Shown here in pieces: positions 32,575-43,555 of a DNA stretch of 64,000 nt. The stretch lies in contig NC_086036.1 of the NCBI RefSeq assembly GCF_036323735.1, forward strand, positions 24,230,064 to 24,294,063, in the 5' to 3' direction. A program made the position numbers and the translations under genes. Every line of letters begins with the position of its first letter. Position 1 is the stretch's first letter. Source of the stretch: Rattus norvegicus. Taxonomy: Eukaryota > Chordata > Mammalia > Rodentia > Muridae. The notes beneath the pieces are model-generated. The model searched no databases. It was not told where the DNA came from and saw nothing but the letters and a program-made list of their open reading frames with translations.

Positions 32575-32690
32575 GACCAGGAGTGGTAGAGTATACCCGA
32601 ATCCCAGTACTGTGGAGGCTGAGGCAGGAGGATGGTGAATTTGAGGCCACTCTGGGCTATAAAATATGTTCAAAGCAGCTTGGGGAGTAC
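32575..32690 (+). mobile_element. B1 SINE fragment
   Basis: GGAGTGGTAGAGTATACCCG, GGAGGCTGAGGCAGGAGGAT and CTGGGCTATAAAATATG. Confidence 0.8.
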
Positions 32691-32854
32691 AATGGGACCC
32701 TTTTCCATACGCATATGCAAAGGTGCTTGGTCCAAAGTGGGGAATACTCACTCTTACTCCATACACCATGCGGGTCTGGTTTTGCTTGACTTTTGCTGGT
32801 AGGTATTGAACCCAGGCAGTTGCACACTAGGTACACGTCCCTGTAGATTTTAAA

Positions 32855-32877
32855 GATTTGTTTTTATTTGTAATTAG

Positions 32878-32919
<42 letters not shown>

Positions 32920-33112
32920 TGTGTATGTGTGTGTGTGTGTGTGTGTGTATGTTTACTGCTGCGTGAATTCTGGTGTGCTTGGAGGCCAGAGGCATCTAAC
33001 CCCTCTGGTGGCACCGGAGTTACAGGTGGTTGTGAGTCACTGTGGGCCTCCATGAGGTCCTCTGTGAGAATGGTACACATTCTTAACCACTGAGCCATCT
33101 CTCCAGCCTCTC
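32855..33112 (-). mobile_element. B3 SINE with (TG)n tail
   Basis: The (TG)n tract at about 32879-32948 precedes CTTGGAGGCCAGAGGCATC, GTTACAGGTGGTTGTGAG and ACCACTGAGCCATCTCTCCAGCC, an antisense B3. Confidence 0.92.
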
Positions 33113-33284
33113 ACATAGTTTTTACTCTGTGGAAAACACCTAGATCTGGGTCTACTTGCACAACCCAGCAAGTCTCTCATGTGTGTTCCGTTTACTTTCT
33201 GTTTGTTAACATGTTGAATTTCATAAATATAGTTGAAATTCATAAACTTTCTTTTATTTTCTTTTCAAAATTTGCTTTGTTGTT

Positions 33285-33428
33285 GGTTTAGTTTTTGGAG
33301 ACAGGGTTTCTGTTTAGTCTTGGCTTCCCTGGGTCTTGCTCTATAGATCAGGTTTGTCTCAGACCCAGAGATCCACTTTCTGCCTCCTGAGTCCTGGGAT
33401 TAAAGGTATGTGCCACCACCACCTAGTG
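33285..33428 (-). mobile_element. B1 SINE
   Basis: TTTTGGAGACAGGGTTTCTG, CCAGAGATCCACTTTCTGCC and GGGATTAAAGGTATGTGCC. Confidence 0.9.
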
Positions 33429-33852
33429 AAATCCATTAAGAATTTCCATATGAATGTTTTAGTGAAAAAGAGTTACAGAACACATAGTTTACATGTATGA
33501 AGATACATGTAGAGCGGTAGGAGTCATACTCATGATAATCCTGTTGGAGCATCAGAGTTGGAGTAGTTGGTCTGTGTCACCATGCTCAGCTTTCAACGTA
33601 TCCTAAGGAGAAATGACATGTAAAGTAAATGACTTCAGCTTCTGAAATAGTAAACAGATGTTCTAAGGCCTAGAAATACTGTTGGGAGACATATATGTAG
33701 TGTGCAATCTAGTTTTTCAACAATACCCACATATAATTTATTTTCAAAAGGCAGAGAGTATTAGGTACAAGTTTGTAAAAAGAGGAGACTGTCGGTCCTA
33801 TAGTGATAATGTGATTTTTTCGTGGTGGAGGGGTCACTCCCCAGGCACCGTC
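33429..33852. other. Unassigned block
   Basis: No gene or repeat is recognised. Confidence 0.45.
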
Positions 33853-34058
33853 TACCTTAATTTTTTATCACAGGGTCTGGGACTGCCAGATAGAGTCACT
33901 GACTGGCCAGAAACCCCAGGAACCTCTGTACCCCCATCTCCTCAACGTTGGGGTTTCAAGTGTGCGCCAGCTCACCCAGCTCTCTCTGCGCTTAAAATGT
34001 GAGTTCTGAGGATTGGCGAACTCTTCATCAGCCACACTGTCCCTCCAACCCCTCCCAC
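33853..34058 (-). mobile_element. B4 SINE, diverged
   Basis: ATCACAGGGTCTGGGACTGC, CCAGAAACCCCAGGAACC and TGTGAGTTCTGAGGATTGGCG are the antisense B4 order. Confidence 0.7.
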
Positions 34059-34486
34059 TATGTTATCTTGGGAAGTCTTTTCCCTTTTGTTATCAGCATC
34101 TCCCTCTCAAAGATGAGGGACTGCTTGGCGCTTCGCTATGTGGCAGAGAGGTTCACAAGGATTGGAGCCAGGTCCCGCTTGCTCTTACAGAGTCTGCAAC
34201 AGAGGCTATTCTCAGTGTATGATGTCATGAGCAGGGTGGACCAATAAATGGATGAGTGAATGAGTGAACGAACAAATGGAAATGGAGTGGTAGTGTTGGA
34301 AGGGCTTTGGAAACGTGGTGTACAGCCGGGGTCCGCATCTGTGTCCTAGGGCAGAGGATCCGGAGTTTGCAGGGACCTACAGAGTTAGATGAGACCACGC
34401 TTCACCCACCAGTGTGGGAGGTAGCTCGAGTTTCTGTACTTAGTAGCAACGCAGTGCTGTTCTTTGATCTGATCCATGACATCTTT
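34059..34486. other. Unique block
   Basis: No gene. The GAATGAGTGAACGAAC run at about 34255-34275 may be an old repeat tail. Confidence 0.4.
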
Positions 34487-34536
34487 CCCTCCCTCCCTCC
34501 CTCCCTCCCTCCCTCCCTTCCTTCCTTCCTTCCTTC
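34487..34536. repeat. (CCCT)n then (CCTT)n
   Basis: A pyrimidine-only tetranucleotide run that switches unit about midway. Confidence 0.97.
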
Positions 34537-34539
34537 CTC

Positions 34540-34672
34540 TTCTTCAGACAGAGTTTTTCTCCACAGTCCAAGCCATGTCCTGAATTCACCATGAATCAGG
34601 CTGGCTTCAGACTCATAGAGATCCACCTGCCTGGTATTGTGATTAAAAATGCATGCCATCATGCTCGTGGGT
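34540..34672 (-). mobile_element. B1 SINE
   Basis: TCAGACAGAGTTTTTCTCCAC, CAGGCTGGCTTCAGACTCAT and AGAGATCCACCTGCCTGG. Confidence 0.85.
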
Positions 34673-34962
34673 TTTTCCCCAGCCATGACATCTTAAACAC
34701 ACTACATACTTCTAGCTGTAACCTTGCCTTCTCACTGGTAAAACGAAAGTGATTATTAATATTTAATTCATAGGGTTGCGATGAGCATTCAAACAACCTC
34801 TTTAAAAAATAGCTTAAAATGGTAGATTGAATTTCAATCACCCTTTTTTTTTTAAATCCCAAGTCCTTAAAACTGTTAGAGAAAGAATATGCACACACCA
34901 TTACTCTGTACCGTAGAGAACAGGAAGGGGTGAGCTCAGCTGGTGCACATCTTGTTTTGTTC
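34673..34962. other. Unassigned spacer
   Basis: No gene or named repeat. Confidence 0.4.
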
Positions 34963-35115
34963 GAGCTTTGGTTTTCGGAGGCAGAGTATTATTACTATGT
35001 AGCCCTGGCTGGCCTGGAAATTGCTATTTAGACCAGGCTGGCCTCTGTCTCGGAGTTCTACTTGCCTCTGTTTCCTGCATGCTGGGACTGAAGGTAAGTG
35101 CCATCATGCTTGGCC
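34963..35115 (-). mobile_element. B1 SINE
   Basis: GGTTTTCGGAGGCAGAGTATT, GACCAGGCTGGCCTCTGTCTC and GCTGGGACTGAAGGTAAGTGCC. Confidence 0.88.
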
Positions 35116-35117
35116 TA

Positions 35118-35445
35118 TCTTGGCTTTTTGAGACAGGGTTTCTCACTGGCCTGGAACTTACGAGGTAGGTTAGGCTGCTGACCAGCAAGCTCCAACTGGC
35201 TTCTGCTTCCCCCGTGTTGGGTGTACCATGATGCTCAGCTTTTGTTCTCAGATTTACTTTATTTGTATATGTGTTTGCCTGTATCTTTGTTTGTGTGCCT
35301 GGTGCCCATGGAGGTCAGAGAAAGTGCTGGAGCTGGAGTTACAGATGGTTGTGAGCTGCCATATGGGTGCTGGGAACAAAACCTGGGTCCTGAGGAAGGA
35401 AGAGAAATAAATGCTCTTAACCCTTGACCCATCTTTCCCGATCAG
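35118..35445 (-). mobile_element. B4/B1 fragment followed by B3 SINE
   Basis: TTTTGAGACAGGGTTTCTCACTGG to about 35240 is B4/B1-like. The stretch 35245-35440 has CATGGAGGTCAGAGAAAGTG, GTTACAGATGGTTGTGAGC and TTAACCCTTGACCCATC, an antisense B3. Confidence 0.85.
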
Positions 35446-36129
35446 TTGACCAGCTCTTTATGTGGGCATTGGGGAATAATTTCTGGCTCTCCTGCTTGTA
35501 GAAGTAAGCACTTTGGCAATCGAGAAAGTGCCCATTCCTGAAGCTTTGATGACGCTCTCGTTTTAAAGAGAGGCAGTGTTGTTGGAGGGTGGATCCATTA
35601 CAATCTGAGCAGGGACAAGATGTGGCTTTGCAGGTAAAATGATCGATGGGTGGGTGGTGGGGTTGGGGAGTTACAGACAGGGAAATGTGCTGGGGTGTTG
35701 AGATAGGAATGACAGAGACAACCAGTGGCCTTCCCCACCCCCACTTCCTCATTTAACCAAACAGTGTGCAGTAGTGAGAGGTGCAAGCTCTTCCCTTACA
35801 AAGGCCAAGCAACAGCCCTTCCCCCTCAGACAGAGACTGAGGAACAAGGATACATTGCACTGAGGTGCTGAGGACTCAGCAATGAACGTCAGGGGTAGTG
35901 GGCAAGCAGCCACAGTGACTCATCAGGACTTCGGTAGACACTTAGGGCTCAGAGGTGGCACTTGCTGCTGTTTCATGGTGGCCCAGAGGCCAGTGTATCC
36001 AAGGTCAGTCTATCAGGGCAGGAGCATCCACAACCTCCCTGAGGATATGGGCCAGACGGTGTGTGGAGATTCAACCTTCCTCTCCTTCCGACTGAGCTAT
36101 GCAGATCTCTAACTGTTCCTCTCTGATTC
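35446..36129. other. Unique block
   Basis: No gene or named repeat is recognised. Short frames on both strands have no known match. Confidence 0.45.
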
Positions 36130-36724
36130 TGCTGAAAGTAAAAGGAGAAAAGGGAACTTAAAAAGTGGAACTGGAATGTGTGCTCAAAAGTTTATCCCTA
36201 TTTAAAGCTAAAGTCCCACCTCTGAGAGAAGTCAGCATACACGGACATCTCCTGAGAGGCTCTGCCAGAGCCCTACTGATACAGATGAGGATGCTTGCAG
36301 CTAACAACCATCAGACTGAGCATGGGACCCCTGTGGAGGAGTTAGGACTGAATGAGCTGAAGGGGTTTACAACCCCATAGGAAGAACAACAGTATCAACC
36401 AACCAGACACCTCAGAGCTATGGACGAAACTACCAACCAAAGAATACACATGGAAGGACCCATGGCTCCAGCTGCATATGTAGCAAAAGATAGCCTTGCC
36501 GGGCATCAATAGGAGGAGAAGCCCTTGGTCCTGTGAAGGCTGGTTTTTTCAGTATAGGGGAATGCCAGGGTGTTGAGGTGGGAGTGAGTGGGTGGGAGGG
36601 GGAGCATCCTCATAGAAGCTGGGGGGTAGGGAGGGGGGTGGGAAAGGGGGGAACCAGGAAAGGGGATGACATTTGAAATGTGAATACATAAAATATCCAA
36701 TATAAATAAATAAATAAATAAATA
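36130..36724 (+). mobile_element. Young rat L1 3'UTR, 5'-truncated
   Basis: AAGGGGTTTACAACCCCATAGG, AACAACAGTATCAACCAACC, GGCATCAATAGGAGGAG, GGGGAATGCCAGGGTGTTG and the end ATTTGAAATGTGAATACATA follow the active L1 3'UTR, including the G-rich polypurine tract at about 36618-36656. The tail is (AAAT)n. Confidence 0.9.
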
Positions 36725-36751
36725 AAAGAATTGCTGTAGCCACGGTGTCTC

Positions 36752-36756
<5 letters not shown>

Positions 36757-36792
<36 letters not shown>

Positions 36793-36802
36793 AGAGAGAG
36801 AT
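36757..36802. repeat. (GA)n
   Basis: A GA run with one GAAGAGGAG interruption. Confidence 0.97.
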
Positions 36803-37029
36803 AAATCGGCATAAAGTTTGTTTAAGTGGGGATCAGCACTGATCCTAAAGTCCTTAAAGTCCTCCTATCCTTCCAGCTCCAGGAGTGCTCTTGGGGCTGG
36901 CCTCGGGGGTGGGGGACAGGATATGCTGCACTCCAGTTTTCCCTTGTGTCTGCAGGTCCATGTGCTCACTCTCCTCAACTCTGACTCTCTGCCACAGGCA
37001 TAGCACCAGCCAAACTGAAAGTGCTGATG
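36803..37029. other. Short unique spacer
   Basis: No feature is recognised. Confidence 0.4.
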
Positions 37030-37340
37030 AAGCATGGTTTCACTTGTCACCTTGAGGTCCAGGATCACCTGAGAATATGGCCTCTGTTGGGGAGTATTTA
37101 TTGGTTAATTGAGGTTAATTGTGAGTAGCATCATTCTCTGGGCTATCATCCTGGGCTGCATGAAGATGAGAAAGTGAACTGAGCATGTGCGTCCGTCATT
37201 CCTTCTGATTGTGTGATGTTAGTTACCAGCTGCTTCTAGCTCTTGAAGTTTGTCGCCATGATGGACTGTCCCTTTGAACTGTGAGTCCGAATAAGATATG
37301 TCTTCTTACATTGCTTCTGTCAGGATAGTTTATCATAGCA
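37030..37340 (+). mobile_element. MaLR-like LTR, 3' end lost into a purine tract
   Basis: TTGTCACCTTGAGGTCCAGG, CTGGGCTGCATGAAGATGAG, CCATGATGGACTGTCCC and CAGGATAGTTTATCATAGCA are the sense order of the LTR. The last bases run directly into the (GAA)n tract. Confidence 0.65.
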
Positions 37341-37418
37341 AGAAGAAGAAGAAGGAAGAGGAGGAGGAGGAGGAGGAGGAGAAGAAGAAGGAAGAGGAGG
37401 AGGAGGAGGAGGAGGAGA

Positions 37419-37452
<34 letters not shown>

Positions 37453-37480
37453 GGAAGAGGAAGAAGAGGAGGAAGAAGAG

Positions 37481-37515
<35 letters not shown>

Positions 37516-37561
37516 GGAGGAAGATGAGGAGGAGGAGGAGGAAGAGGAGGAGGAAGAAGAG

Positions 37562-37617
<56 letters not shown>

Positions 37618-37709
37618 GGAGGAAGAGGAGGAGGAAGAAGAGGAGGAGGAGGAAGAGGAAGAAGAAGAAGAAGAAGAAGAAGAAGAAGAAGAAGAAGAAG
37701 AAGAAGAAA
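37338..37709. repeat. 372-bp polypurine tract, (GGA)n/(GAA)n
   Basis: Apart from a single T (at about 37525) the + strand is purine only, mostly GGA and GGAAGA mixtures. It explains the runs of Glu (157-codon frame), Arg/Lys, Ser and Leu frames on the two strands. Confidence 0.97.
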
Positions 37710-37729
37710 AGGAGCAACAACAAAAACAA

Positions 37730-38252
37730 ATCAAGACAGAAGGCAGAACAAAGACAAACAAACAAAATTAAAGCCTTGTGCCTTCCAAGTATGACCTAAT
37801 TATGTTCAGTAAAACATTCTCATTCAACATGTTAATTTGGGGAGAGAGGCACAAACATTCACTCTGTAGCAATGAGCTTGAAATGTTCGTGGACAAAAAG
37901 AAGCATCTGTGTTGGTGGGCTTTACGTATGGGGGGGTTGGACCCAGTGCTTTGTTAAACACAAGTAGAATCGGAGGAGAAAATTGTGTAGGAGAAATTGT
38001 ATGACTGGCACACATAGTCAGTTGATGCCAATTACAAAGGCAGCCCATTGTAATGTGGGTGAGTCTCAGGTCAAGGCAGGGCTAGGCAAAACTATAGTCT
38101 TCTAGAATAGAAAACATTAGCTGGATTGTGACCAGAAATCTCAAAGGAATTCCCAGTCTGCTGGCCTACTCTAGAGATCTCAGACCTGGCCAAATCTAGG
38201 ATAATTTGAGTATCAAAAGGATAAAGAACTAAATTGATGGAAAATGTCAAAG
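37730..38252. other. Unassigned block
   Basis: No gene or named repeat. Confidence 0.4.
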
Positions 38253-38548
38253 ACAGAAAAAAAAGGAAAGAAAGACAGACAGACAGGAAGAAAGAAAGGA
38301 AGGAAGGAAGAAAAAAAGGAAGAAAGAAAGGAAGGAAGAGAGAAAGAAAGAAAGGAAGGAAGGAAGGAAGAAAGAAGGGAAGAAAGAAGGGAAGGAAGAA
38401 AGGAAGAAAGAAAGGAAGAAAGAAAGGAAGAAAGAAAGGAAGGAAGGAAGGAAGAAAAAAGGAAGAAAGAAAGAAAGAAAGGAAGAGAGAAAGAAAGGAA
38501 GGAAGGAAGGAAGGAAGAAAGGAAGGAAGAAAGAAAGGAAGGAAGGAA
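38253..38548. repeat. (GAAA)n/(GGAA)n purine tract
   Basis: An almost pure purine tetranucleotide array of about 300 bp. It starts with a short GACA run and ends at a B1. Confidence 0.97.
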
Positions 38549-38549
38549 G

Positions 38550-38700
38550 TTAGGCTAGGTGTGGTGGTGCAGGCCTGTAATCCCAGCACTCCTAAGTCTG
38601 TGCCAGGTCAGTCTGGGCTATAACAGGTGCTAAGATAGCCTGGGCTATATCAGGAGAATCTATCTAAAAAGCAAAGCAAAGCAAAGCAAAACAAAACAAA
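38550..38700 (+). mobile_element. B1 SINE with (AAAGC)n/(AAAAC)n tail
   Basis: GGTGTGGTGGTGCAGGCCTG and AATCCCAGCACTCCTAAG, with a long A-rich pentanucleotide tail to about 38790. Confidence 0.88.
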
Positions 38701-38799
38701 ACAAAAGAAAAAATCCAAACCAAACAAAAAGCCCAAAGCAAACCCAAGCAGTCAATCAAAGAAAACAAACAAGCAAACAAAAACAAAACAAAATGTCCG

Positions 38800-39610
38800 C
38801 AGGGTAATAAATGGTAGTGGAAACTCTATTAAGGGAGGCAGCCAGGCTGGGAAGATGGGTGCAGCGTGCTCTTTGGTTGCAGGTCCCGACTTCTAAGTCT
38901 CCTATGTGTGTGTGCTCGTGAGATGTGAGTGTGTAGAGGCCAGGAAGCTAAAAGGGGTCAAGAGCCAAGAGGCTGGAAGGGAGAAGCTGGGGGGGTGATG
39001 ATGTAGCATGTGACATGAGAGGGAATGCTGGGCAGAAAGCTTAAACAGGAACGAGGGAGCAGCAAAAAGGGTCAACTGAAACTAAGTGTGAAAACGCCAA
39101 AAGGAAACCAGCCACTTCGTAAGATTATTAAAAAAAATTGACCATACGTCAGTGCATTTACCGCCATGTTTGAAAAGAAAGCGAAAGTGGGGACACCCAC
39201 TTCATCTGTCACCACTGGTGACAGTCCTCCCATTTCCTCATTCTAGGAATGAGGAGGCACAGTGGTGCATTCGATTTTTTGTTTGTTTTGTTTTTAAACA
39301 GAAAATGTAGAAAGGTGTTAGAGTTGGGAAATCTCTCCTCGTGGTTCCCAGTGAGAAATCGGGTCACAGAAGGGTCATTCTGGACACCGAGAGCTCCTAT
39401 CAGAGAGTCACCGGGGGTCAGATTCTGTGCAGTGACAAACGACCTCCCCGCAACTCCACTGTTCACTGTGATGTGAAAACGACCCGCCATGATGGAGCCA
39501 GGAAGTGTCATCACCTTAGCAACGGGTCCAGCCAGCATCAGACACTTCTCATGATGGCATGGCCAAGTGTGCCTGTTCGACGTGTGTAGCTCTATTTTCT
39601 TTTAATTCGG
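38800..39610. other. Unique block with CpGs and an X-box-like motif
   Basis: No gene or repeat is recognised. From 39330 to 39590 there are several CpGs. ATCACCTTAGCAAC at 39510-39523 is one mismatch from the RFX X-box consensus GTNRCCNNRGYAAC. A distal regulatory element is possible but unproven. Confidence 0.4.
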
Positions 39611-39619
39611 AAGTCGATC

Positions 39620-39790
39620 ACTAGCGTTATTGATTTGTGTGTGTTGTGGAGGCAGGTCTGTGCTGTGTCATGTGTGTGGCAGTCAGAGGACAACTTTCAA
39701 GAACCCATTTTCTCCTGCCACGTTGGTCCTGAGGATTGAACTCAGATTGTCAGACTTGGTGACAAGTGTCTTTACACAGACAGACCTATT
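39620..39790 (-). mobile_element. B3/B4-class SINE
   Basis: GTCAGAGGACAACTTTCAAG, CTGAGGATTGAACTCAGATTG and GACAAGTGTCTTTACAC. Confidence 0.8.
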
Positions 39791-39919
39791 TTCTATGGTG
39801 TGGTGATGCCAAGTCCAAGGCTACAGAACAAATCAAACCTTTGGGAAAACAGTTGTCTCGTGTTCAGAATATAGGCTACTCTGTAGATAACTAACTCCTT
39901 CCTTCCCCCTACCATTCCC

Positions 39920-39950
<31 letters not shown>

Positions 39951-40079
39951 TTCCATCCCATCCCTCTTTGTGTGTGTTTGTCTGTCTCTGTTGTTACTTC
40001 TCTGTGTATGTTAAAACAATAACAAACAAACAAACAAGCAAAAACCCAAAAAACCCAATAACACCAAACAAACAGCCAA
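39791..40079. repeat. Spacer with (CTGT)n and A-rich (AAAC)n
   Basis: A (CTGT)n array lies at 39918-39951 and AAACAAAC repeats at about 40018-40040. The rest is unassigned. Confidence 0.85.
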
Positions 40080-40227
40080 GCTCAGAGGTGTGTCAGGTAG
40101 GTGGAGTCAGCTATAACCCTGGGGCTTGCAGAATCAGGCAGCCTAGGAAAATTAGGGACTTCCTTGTCTTACAAGCAAGGTATATGGCTCCGAGGAATGA
40201 CATCTAAAATAGACCTCTGGCCTCCAC

Positions 40228-40283
<56 letters not shown>
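40080..40283 (+). mobile_element. B4 SINE, 3' part, with (CA)n tail
   Basis: CTATAACCCTGGGGCTTGC, GGAATGACATCTAAAATAGACC and TCTGGCCTCCACAAGTAC, then (CA)n at 40231-40283. Confidence 0.75.
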
Positions 40284-40285
<2 letters not shown>

Positions 40286-40764
40286 AAAAGAAGGAAAGAA
40301 AAGGGAGCCTTAAAAAAGGGCAAGCATTTCTTGGGCAGGGAGGATTGTGGGGCGAGCTACCTCTGACAACATCGCTGTGACCGAGGGCAGAGCCCGTTGA
40401 ATTGGACATTGTCAGATGTTTACTCGGAGTGAACAAAAACAATGATTATGTTGTGTCCTCTTCTGTAAAATGCAAAATGCAAACCCCATGATTTCATTGC
40501 AAGAGTAATGCTGGCCACCTGCTCTTCGGTGAATGTGCGTCTGTCTGTCCCAGTGAGCCAGTCCTCAAGGTCCAGCAGGGCCAGGCCCAGCTGTGTCCCC
40601 AGAGCTCGCACCAGCGCCTCGAATTGTGTAGCCAGGCAGGATTAGTAGATGTTGACTTCAGAAGCACGACAGAGCATCAGGAAAAAAAAAAACAAGTTAA
40701 ATATGACTTAAAACCCTATGTCCTGTCCAGACCCACTTTAGCCAATGTTCCCAGAGAAGTAGGG
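40284..40764. other. Unique block
   Basis: No gene or named repeat. Confidence 0.45.
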
Positions 40765-41095
40765 AGATGGTTCGGGAGGTGGCTTAGTTGTTTGCAAGCC
40801 TGAGAACCTGGATTTACCCTTGAAAGCCCACATTAAAGAAACCCTGGGCCCAGTGGCTCATGCTTGTAACCCCAGCGTGTAGCTGATCCCTGGGGTTTAC
40901 TGTCCTGCCAACCTAGCTTATTTGACAAGTTTAGGGCAATGTCTCTAAACATCTGACTCTAAAACCAAAAAAAGACAGTACTTGAAGAATGACACTGTGG
41001 CTGTCGTCTGACACCCACAGCACCCACACCCATAGGAATACACCCATACCTCCATGCCCACACACATATACATGCTCACACACATAAGCACAGGA
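40765..41095 (+). mobile_element. B4 SINE
   Basis: The head GGTTCGGGAGGTGGCTTAG, the join GGGCCCAGTGGCTCATGC, CCAACCTAGCTTATTTGAC and a CA-rich tail. Confidence 0.85.
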
Positions 41096-41561
41096 GAGGA
41101 GGCCAAAAGAGCAGCCACAAATGAGAAGATGACTAGGTAACAAGGTTGGACAAATACACTTGCCATGGATGAGACCCAAGCTCTAGGGAGGCCATGGTTT
41201 CCCCATCTTCTGTCTAGTGCTGAGGGCCACATCTGAGCTTGGGCGAATGGTTCCTACAGCCTTTTCACAGCACATTTCCTGACCGCTTGGTCGGTGCCCA
41301 GCCCCAAGGATAGTACTGGGTGATACTGTTAACCAGACCCAGTCTCTGTCCCCCAACCTCAGAGTTGAAGGCTGTGGCAATTTAATGGATTCACTTCTCC
41401 TCAAGGAAAAACCAGTATTTTGCATAGTCTGTTAGAAGTTTTCAATATGGCACCCGGACAGGAAGTGATTTTTCCCCCTAGGTGAGTGTCATTCCCTCTA
41501 CGACTTTAACCATCACTTGGAGAAGAACCTGAATCCTCATTCAGTGTCAGGTTAAGAACAG
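41096..41561. other. Unique block
   Basis: No gene or named repeat. Confidence 0.45.
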
Positions 41562-41745
41562 GGCTGGAGCTGGGGACATGGATCAGTCACTAAGGTGCTT
41601 GCTGCTCAAACACAAGGACCTGCGTTGGGATCCTTGGTTGCTAAGGTGTGCATGTGTCCGCTTGTAGCCTCGGTGGTAGGAGGAGGGGCTGGGGCTGGGT
41701 GGAGGCCAGGGGTCCCTGGGGCTGGATTCTCAGAAATCTTAAAAG
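41562..41745 (+). mobile_element. B4-class SINE, diverged
   Basis: GCTGGAGCTGGGGACATGGA, TAAGGTGCTTGCTGCTCAAAC and the B1-like GTAGCCTCGGTGGTAGG with GGTCCCTGGGGCTGG. Confidence 0.7.
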
Positions 41746-41879
41746 GTGTCGAGCCTCGTTCTTGCATCAGGACAGGACACCTTTCTAGTGTGTGGCAGGG
41801 GTGCTAGGTGAGCAGAGTATGGCAAAGAGTCACTTGTCCTAAGTTATGCAAGTCAAAGAATGCACTGGGGCATTGAGTT

Positions 41880-42200
41880 CCGGCTTTGCCTCCCAGTCCC
41901 ATGATCCCAGAAATAACACTCAGGCTTAAATTATATTTACAAATACCTTGTTCCTATAGCTAGGCTCTACTCTGACTAGAGCATAACTAAATATTTATTT
42001 TACCCTACATTTCCCCCTTGGCTGGTTACCTGTGCCCAGGTACCCTGCGTCCATGCATCTGTCTCCTCCCCTCCTTTTTGGCTCCTCCCCTGCCTCCTTC
42101 TTTCTCAGATTTTTTTTCTTTGCTCCCAATGTCCCACCTCTATTTTCTGCCTAAGCCACAGGCAAAGTGTGAGGTTGGGGAACCATCTCTATCCATCTAG
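41880..42200 (-). mobile_element. Probable antisense ERV LTR fragment
   Basis: AGAAATAACACTCAGGCTTAA, ATTTTACCCTACATTTCCCCC and GGCTGGTTACCTGTGCCCAG resemble a common antisense rodent LTR. The family name is not certain. Confidence 0.45.
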
Positions 42201-42687
42201 GTGTGTTCCGACACACAGTCACTCTATCACACACACACACGCACGCACACGCACAAACACACACAGACCCAGCTGCCTGGCATGACATCTTTGGCTTTGG
42301 TATCAGCTCCCCCAGGGTAGAGAGATCATTTTGTGTATTGTGTGAATGCCCCACGTATCAATGAAAAAGCCTATAGCCTATGACTTAGGCAGAAAATACT
42401 GACTCGAATGGCTTCATAATTGGATTTTGGATATATATGATGGATAGATGAAGAGACAGGAAAAAATGCTAAGAATGAGGAAAGACCCGTCCTGAAGGAA
42501 GCAGGAGGAACATGGGAGAGGGGAGGCTAGCTATGGTGGAATTCAGCTGAGCCAGGTTCTCTCCAACATTTGATGGTTTCAATCGTTTTCATCTAAGCTA
42601 CTTCTTTCTGTGCATGCACGGTGTTAGCCCTTCTGAGTTTCAGTTTGACTTCCCCGGGAGATGAGGGAAAAGAGCCTCTTATATGTC
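42201..42687. other. (CA)n-like patch and unassigned block
   Basis: A CA-rich run with CG steps lies at about 42226-42265. The remainder has no recognised feature. Confidence 0.5.
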
Positions 42688-43022
42688 TTAGCTATAGTTT
42701 ATTACACCACAAAATATTCGACAAAAGCAACTTAAGGAAGAAAGGAATATTTATATTTTAGCTCATGGTTAAAGAGTACAGCCCATCATGGGGGAAGTGG
42801 GAGGAGCTGGTCACATCCAATTCTCAATCAGGAAGCAGAGAGATGAATGGCGTATTTCCCTCCTTTTCTCCCTTTTTATTCAGTCCAGGCTTCCAGCCCA
42901 TGGGTTGGTGTGGCACACATGTCAGGTGTGTCTCCCACAATAACAAACACAATCTAGACTCACTCACAGGCATGTCCAGAAATTGGCTTCTTAGCCGGTC
43001 CCGGATCCTGCCAAGCTGACGA
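42688..43022 (-). mobile_element. MaLR-like LTR
   Basis: ATTCGACAAAAGCAACTTAAGG, AGAGTACAGCCCATCATGG, ACAGGCATGTCCAGAAATTGG and ATCCTGCCAAGCTGACG, antisense. Confidence 0.75.
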
Positions 43023-43324
43023 TCGATCAGTATTAACCGGCGTGCTGTGCAGACTGCTGGCTGCGAATCTTCTTTGTGGGAGGAATTATTCTTTGAATAA
43101 TTTGCCTGCTTGTTTATAGCAAGCTGTTTCTTCTGATTAGGTAATCGCAGTACATCCTTATGTATTCTATATACAACTCAGATCTACCTACCATAGGCAA
43201 CTTATCTGTGTGGATTAATTCTTCATTTTCACAACAGTGCCTTGGGGAGGGAAAGCTTTCAGGGTTTTCAAGCTCCACTAAACAATCTCTTGTGACCTTG
43301 AACTTCCTTTAAAACCTTGATTCA
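43023..43324. other. Unique block
   Basis: A perfect short inverted repeat AATTATTC-ttt-GAATAATT lies at 43084-43102. No gene is seen. Confidence 0.45.
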
Positions 43325-43555
43325 TGATGTGCGTGTGTGAGTACAGATGTGCCATGACTTGTGAAAGTCAGAGGGAAACTTTCTGGAGTCAGTTGTCATC
43401 TTTCCCCTTGTTTTGAGGCGGGGTCTCTCTTTTCTGTCACACTGCATGCTCCAGCCCTCAGGTTTCCGACCAGTTCTCCTGTGTCAGCCTGTCATCTGCT
43501 GTGGGGGTGGCGAGATCACACAATACCACCACACTGAGGGATTCCAAGGTTCCAG
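43325..43555 (-). mobile_element. B4-class SINE, diverged
   Basis: GATGTGCGTGTGTGAGTACA, GTCAGAGGGAAACTTTCTGG and TTGAGGCGGGGTCTCTC. Confidence 0.65.

Noticed and set aside
37298..37771. 157-codon poly-Glu frame and 180- and 142-codon antisense Leu/Ser frames
   Set aside because: These are translations of the GGA/GAA purine tract.
38092..38623. 165-codon Phe/Leu/Pro/Ser-rich antisense frame and Lys/Arg/Glu/Gly-rich sense frames
   Set aside because: These are translations of the GAAA/GGAA tract.
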